From the NCBI GenBank assembly GCA_002352365.1, contig DEIJ01000076.1:1-16452 (forward strand): 16,452 nt of DNA. Reading direction: 5' to 3'. Under the pieces are notes generated by a model, which saw only the letters and a program-made list of their open reading frames with translations, had not been told where the DNA came from and ran no database searches. Below, piece by piece: positions 14,003 through 16,452 of this stretch. Within the stretch, counting starts at the first letter, position 1; each line of letters begins with the position of its first letter. The stretch comes from Dehalococcoidia bacterium UBA2777. Its GTDB lineage: Bacteria > Chloroflexota > Dehalococcoidia > UBA2247 > UBA2777. The position numbers and the translations under genes were made by a program.

Positions 14003-14911
14003 CTAGTAGCAGGGCATCGCTTGCCAGCCCTCGAGCACCCTCAAGAAGAGGAGTTGGTCGTTTGATAACTGTGGCTGAGGTGGACTTTCTGGGTGGAAAA
14101 AGAAATCAGCTGCCTGCCTCCACAGAGGGGGGGTTTCTTTATATTCCTTTACCACTGGCTGCCTGAGGCCAGCAAGCTTGGCAGCCGCCTTTATGGCTAC
14201 TTGGAGGCCACCTAATTCATCTACCAGCCCTAACTTCAGGGCTTGCGCCCCAGTGTATGCCTGGCCGGTGGCGAGCTGGCGCACATAGTGGGGATCGAGG
14301 TGACGGCCTTCAGCTACCACCTGGATAAACTCCTCATACATCTCATCACACATAGTTTGTAAGACTTGGTATTCCTCCTCGCTGAGTTCGCTGAGCCCCA
14401 TACCTTTAAGCCGGCCCGATTTTATCGTCTCCATATTGAGCCCCAATTTCTCCAGCAGCCCCTCAATATGGATTACTTGAGTAATTACCCCAATGCTACC
14501 GGTAGTGGTTCCCGGATTGGCCACAATCCTATCGGCATAGACAGAGATATAGTAGCCCCCTGAGGCAGCCACATCCCCCATGGAAACGACTACAGGCTTA
14601 ACAAACTGGCGAATCATAGCAGCAATCTCCTGTGAGGCAGCGACAGCCCCTCCCGGGCTATCAATGCGCAGCACTACCGCCTTCACATTGTTTTCTGCGG
14701 TTGCTTTCTCCAGGAGGCTCCCCACTCGGCTGGGAGTAATCCCCGGGATATTCAACAACTCCGATTGAGCTGATTCGGCAATGGAGCCGCTGAGGCGGAT
14801 CAGAGCTATCTCGCCTTTTCCCCATGCTCCCGCCTGATACTGATAAAACACCCCCTGTGAGGTTAAAACCGCTACGCTCAGTGCTATTATTAGCCATTTG
14901 TGCCTACTCAT
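14003..14911 (-). CDS. Signal peptide peptidase SppA (S49 family)
   Basis: Membrane-anchored serine protease that degrades signal peptides left in the membrane. It has 302 residues, close to the single-domain SppA of Gram-positive bacteria. Residues 5-22 are an N-terminal membrane anchor. The catalytic serine is Ser117 in GDVAASGGYY. The general-base lysine is Lys169 in SGRLKGMG, aligned with the lysine of the B. subtilis enzyme, and TGSIGVI precedes it. LRIDSPGGAV (81-90) forms the oxyanion region and GLVDELGGL the conserved end of the fold. GGAGGAGGT is a strong Shine-Dalgarno about five bases before the ATG. The synthetase gene lies 91 bases upstream on the same strand, so co-transcription is possible. 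Confidence 0.93.
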   Translation of the reverse strand: MSRHKWLIIALSVAVLTSQGVFYQYQAGAWGKGEIALIRLSGSIAESAQSELLNIPGITPSRVGSLLEKATAENNVKAVVLRIDSPGGAVAASQEIAAMIRQFVKPVVVSMGDVAASGGYYISVYADRIVANPGTTTGSIGVITQVIHIEGLLEKLGLNMETIKSGRLKGMGLSELSEEEYQVLQTMCDEMYEEFIQVVAEGRHLDPHYVRQLATGQAYTGAQALKLGLVDELGGLQVAIKAAAKLAGLRQPVVKEYKETPPLWRQAADFFFHPESPPQPQLSNDQLLFLRVLEGWQAMPCY

Positions 14912-15002
14912 CTTACCTCCTCCTGATACCGAGGCCGTTTATAATATCCTGCAAGAATCTTGGCACAAATCCTCCCGTGATGGGAGAGGGTGAATTTTGC
15001 GG

Positions 15003-16418
15003 TTAACTACAAACAGCCTGATATTCGATGAACTTGGCGATGGCATTAGCTGCACGGCCAATGGTAGGGTAAACAGGAATTTTTGCTTCCACAAACCTTT
15101 TTTGGATACTATAGAGCATATTCAGCCCTTGGGAGGTGCCAAATGACTGAAGGATAACAGCTAGTGGTTTTCGGATTTTGTTGCCCGCCTCAAGCAGAGA
15201 ATCGATTATCCCCTCAAGTATGCTTTGCCCCTGCCATTGGGCAGCGAGTTCTATCACCGCGTGAGCGAGCAAAAAATCGATCTTCTCCCAGCCGGCTACC
15301 AACTCCAAGGTACGCATAAAATGCTCCGGGTTCCATATTTGGACGGTGTCCACCGGATTTCCCAAACTTGAGCCAGCTAAAGGGGTGAATTGCTTTAACC
15401 TCTCCCGAAGCTCTGGGGGTAAAGGAGGAACAATGAGACCATTAGCCTCGCAAGCGTCAGCAGCTTGAACACTAGCCCCTCCCCCAGCACCAACAATGCC
15501 TACATTGGGCGACTTTATCTTGGGGAAATAAATGAACGGCAGGGTGGTATCGATAAGTTCATCTAAGCTCCCTACCCGGATCACCCCTGTCTGGTGAAAT
15601 AGCGTCTCCCATATCGGCTCTCTGCCGGCCAAGGCTCCAGTATGGGAGGCGGCGGCTCTCCTCCCTGCTTCTGTTCGCCCCCCTTTAAACATTATCACCG
15701 GCTTTGCCCGGGCGGCTTTATTAACCACGCTCATAAAGCGTTGCCCCTCCTTGATCCCTTCTATATAGGCAGTGATCAATTCAGTCTCGGGGTCATCAGC
15801 CAAATATTCCAAAAAGTCTGATTCATTAAGGTCGCAGGCATTGCCGAAGCTGATTACCTTGCTAAAAGAGAGGCCGCGCAGGGAGCCATTACTAACTAAA
15901 GTCCAGGCATGTCCTCCACTCTGGACTAAAGAGCCTACCGGACCCCCTCTTTTGGAGAACCTGGCTCGAGCGAAGGCTAGTCCCCCCCTAGGGTAGTGAA
16001 GTCCAATGCAATTTGGCCCGATAACTCGCAGGCCCAGGTGGCGGGCTTTTCGCACTAACTCCTCCTCAAGCTTTCTCCCCTCCTCTTCTCCGGTCTCACT
16101 GAAACCGGCAGAATAGAGTTGGAGTGTTTTCGCCCCCTTGGCAGCACAATCATCCATAAGCTCTATGGTGGGCTGGGCAGGGATACAAGAGATAACATAA
16201 TCGATCATCCCGGGAATATCTCTGACCCTGGGATAGGCCTCAAGACCCAAGATTTTATCGGCCTTGGGGTTAACCGGATAGAGTTGACCAGCAAAGTCGA
16301 ATTCCATCATCCCCTTGAGGTAATCGTACCCCTTTGAGGTTGGATCGGCTGAGGCACCAATAATAGCAATCGCTCTAGGGAAGAAGAGATTATCTAGTGA
16401 TCTTCGTTCCACTGTCAA
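15003..16418 (-). CDS. Acyl-CoA synthetase (NDP-forming), alpha chain
   Basis: CoA-ligase of the ADP/GDP-forming acetyl-CoA/succinyl-CoA synthetase superfamily, which interconverts an acyl-CoA and a free acid with substrate-level ATP formation. Residues 8-130 are a CoA-binding Rossmann domain (FFPRAIAIIGASADPTSKG). The next domain carries GPNCIGL and the phosphorylated His259 in ASHTGALAG; a third ligase domain follows to the end. With 471 residues it matches a stand-alone alpha chain; the ATP-grasp beta domain is absent and would be encoded elsewhere, perhaps beyond the right edge. The listed start is TTG (16418); GTG at 16412 is also possible. The frame stays open to the window edge and no Shine-Dalgarno is clear, so the true start may lie outside. 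Confidence 0.88.
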   Translation of the reverse strand: MTVERRSLDNLFFPRAIAIIGASADPTSKGYDYLKGMMEFDFAGQLYPVNPKADKILGLEAYPRVRDIPGMIDYVISCIPAQPTIELMDDCAAKGAKTLQLYSAGFSETGEEEGRKLEEELVRKARHLGLRVIGPNCIGLHYPRGGLAFARARFSKRGGPVGSLVQSGGHAWTLVSNGSLRGLSFSKVISFGNACDLNESDFLEYLADDPETELITAYIEGIKEGQRFMSVVNKAARAKPVIMFKGGRTEAGRRAAASHTGALAGREPIWETLFHQTGVIRVGSLDELIDTTLPFIYFPKIKSPNVGIVGAGGGASVQAADACEANGLIVPPLPPELRERLKQFTPLAGSSLGNPVDTVQIWNPEHFMRTLELVAGWEKIDFLLAHAVIELAAQWQGQSILEGIIDSLLEAGNKIRKPLAVILQSFGTSQGLNMLYSIQKRFVEAKIPVYPTIGRAANAIAKFIEYQAVCS

Positions 16419-16452
16419 GATAACTTCTTTCTCTGGTGATAGCTGATGAACT

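Overview
This is a bacterial window that looks like an uncultivated anaerobe of the Chloroflexota (Dehalococcoidia-like). That placement is inference. It rests on the gene mix (orphan type-1 substrate-binding proteins, CX4CX2C radical SAM enzyme, NDP-forming acyl-CoA synthetase alpha chain, MenA/UbiE pair, Yip1 and SppA membrane proteins) and on TGTCATTGCGAG-type palindromic repeats between genes. I saw no rRNA, tRNA, CRISPR array, integrase or transposase gene.

Layout. (1) 330-3253, minus strand: two tandem paralogous branched-chain-amino-acid-type solute-binding proteins, one a predicted lipoprotein and one with an ordinary cleavable signal peptide, with no permease or ATPase genes beside them. 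(2) 3588-5455, plus strand: an unrecognised 211-residue soluble protein translationally coupled to a radical SAM enzyme. (3) 5635-9621, plus strand: a SNF2-family helicase with the bacterial DUF3670 N-terminal region, followed three bases later by a SWIM zinc-finger protein. (4) 12645-9629, minus strand: an apparent operon of a 40-residue zinc-ribbon protein, a UbiE/MenG-type methyltransferase, a UbiA/MenA prenyltransferase, a remnant of a radical SAM/SPASM protein, and a short J-domain chaperone. (5) 12718-13224, plus strand: a gamma-carbonic-anhydrase-like protein, divergent from operon 4 and overlapping tail-to-tail with a Yip1-type membrane protein (minus). (6) 14911-14003 and 16418-15003, minus strand: SppA signal peptide peptidase and an acyl-CoA synthetase alpha chain.

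The most unusual points are lesions in the quinone operon. The UbiE protein is in frame but lacks the whole segment that normally carries the SAM-binding glycine-rich loop. Two genes downstream, the radical SAM/SPASM gene has lost its catalytic N-terminal domain and has a one-base shift in a run of six C. Either this operon is decaying or the assembly has collapsed here. A 120-bp element with imperfect terminal inverted repeats occurs twice (5484-5603 and 13872-13991) with three mismatches, and looks like a recently active MITE. Two more divergent palindromes of related type lie at 82-171 and 3374-3474.

The best candidates for poorly described biology are the unknown-protein/radical SAM pair, the SNF2/SWIM pair and the 40-residue zinc-ribbon protein. 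No complete new system could be proven from the sequence alone.
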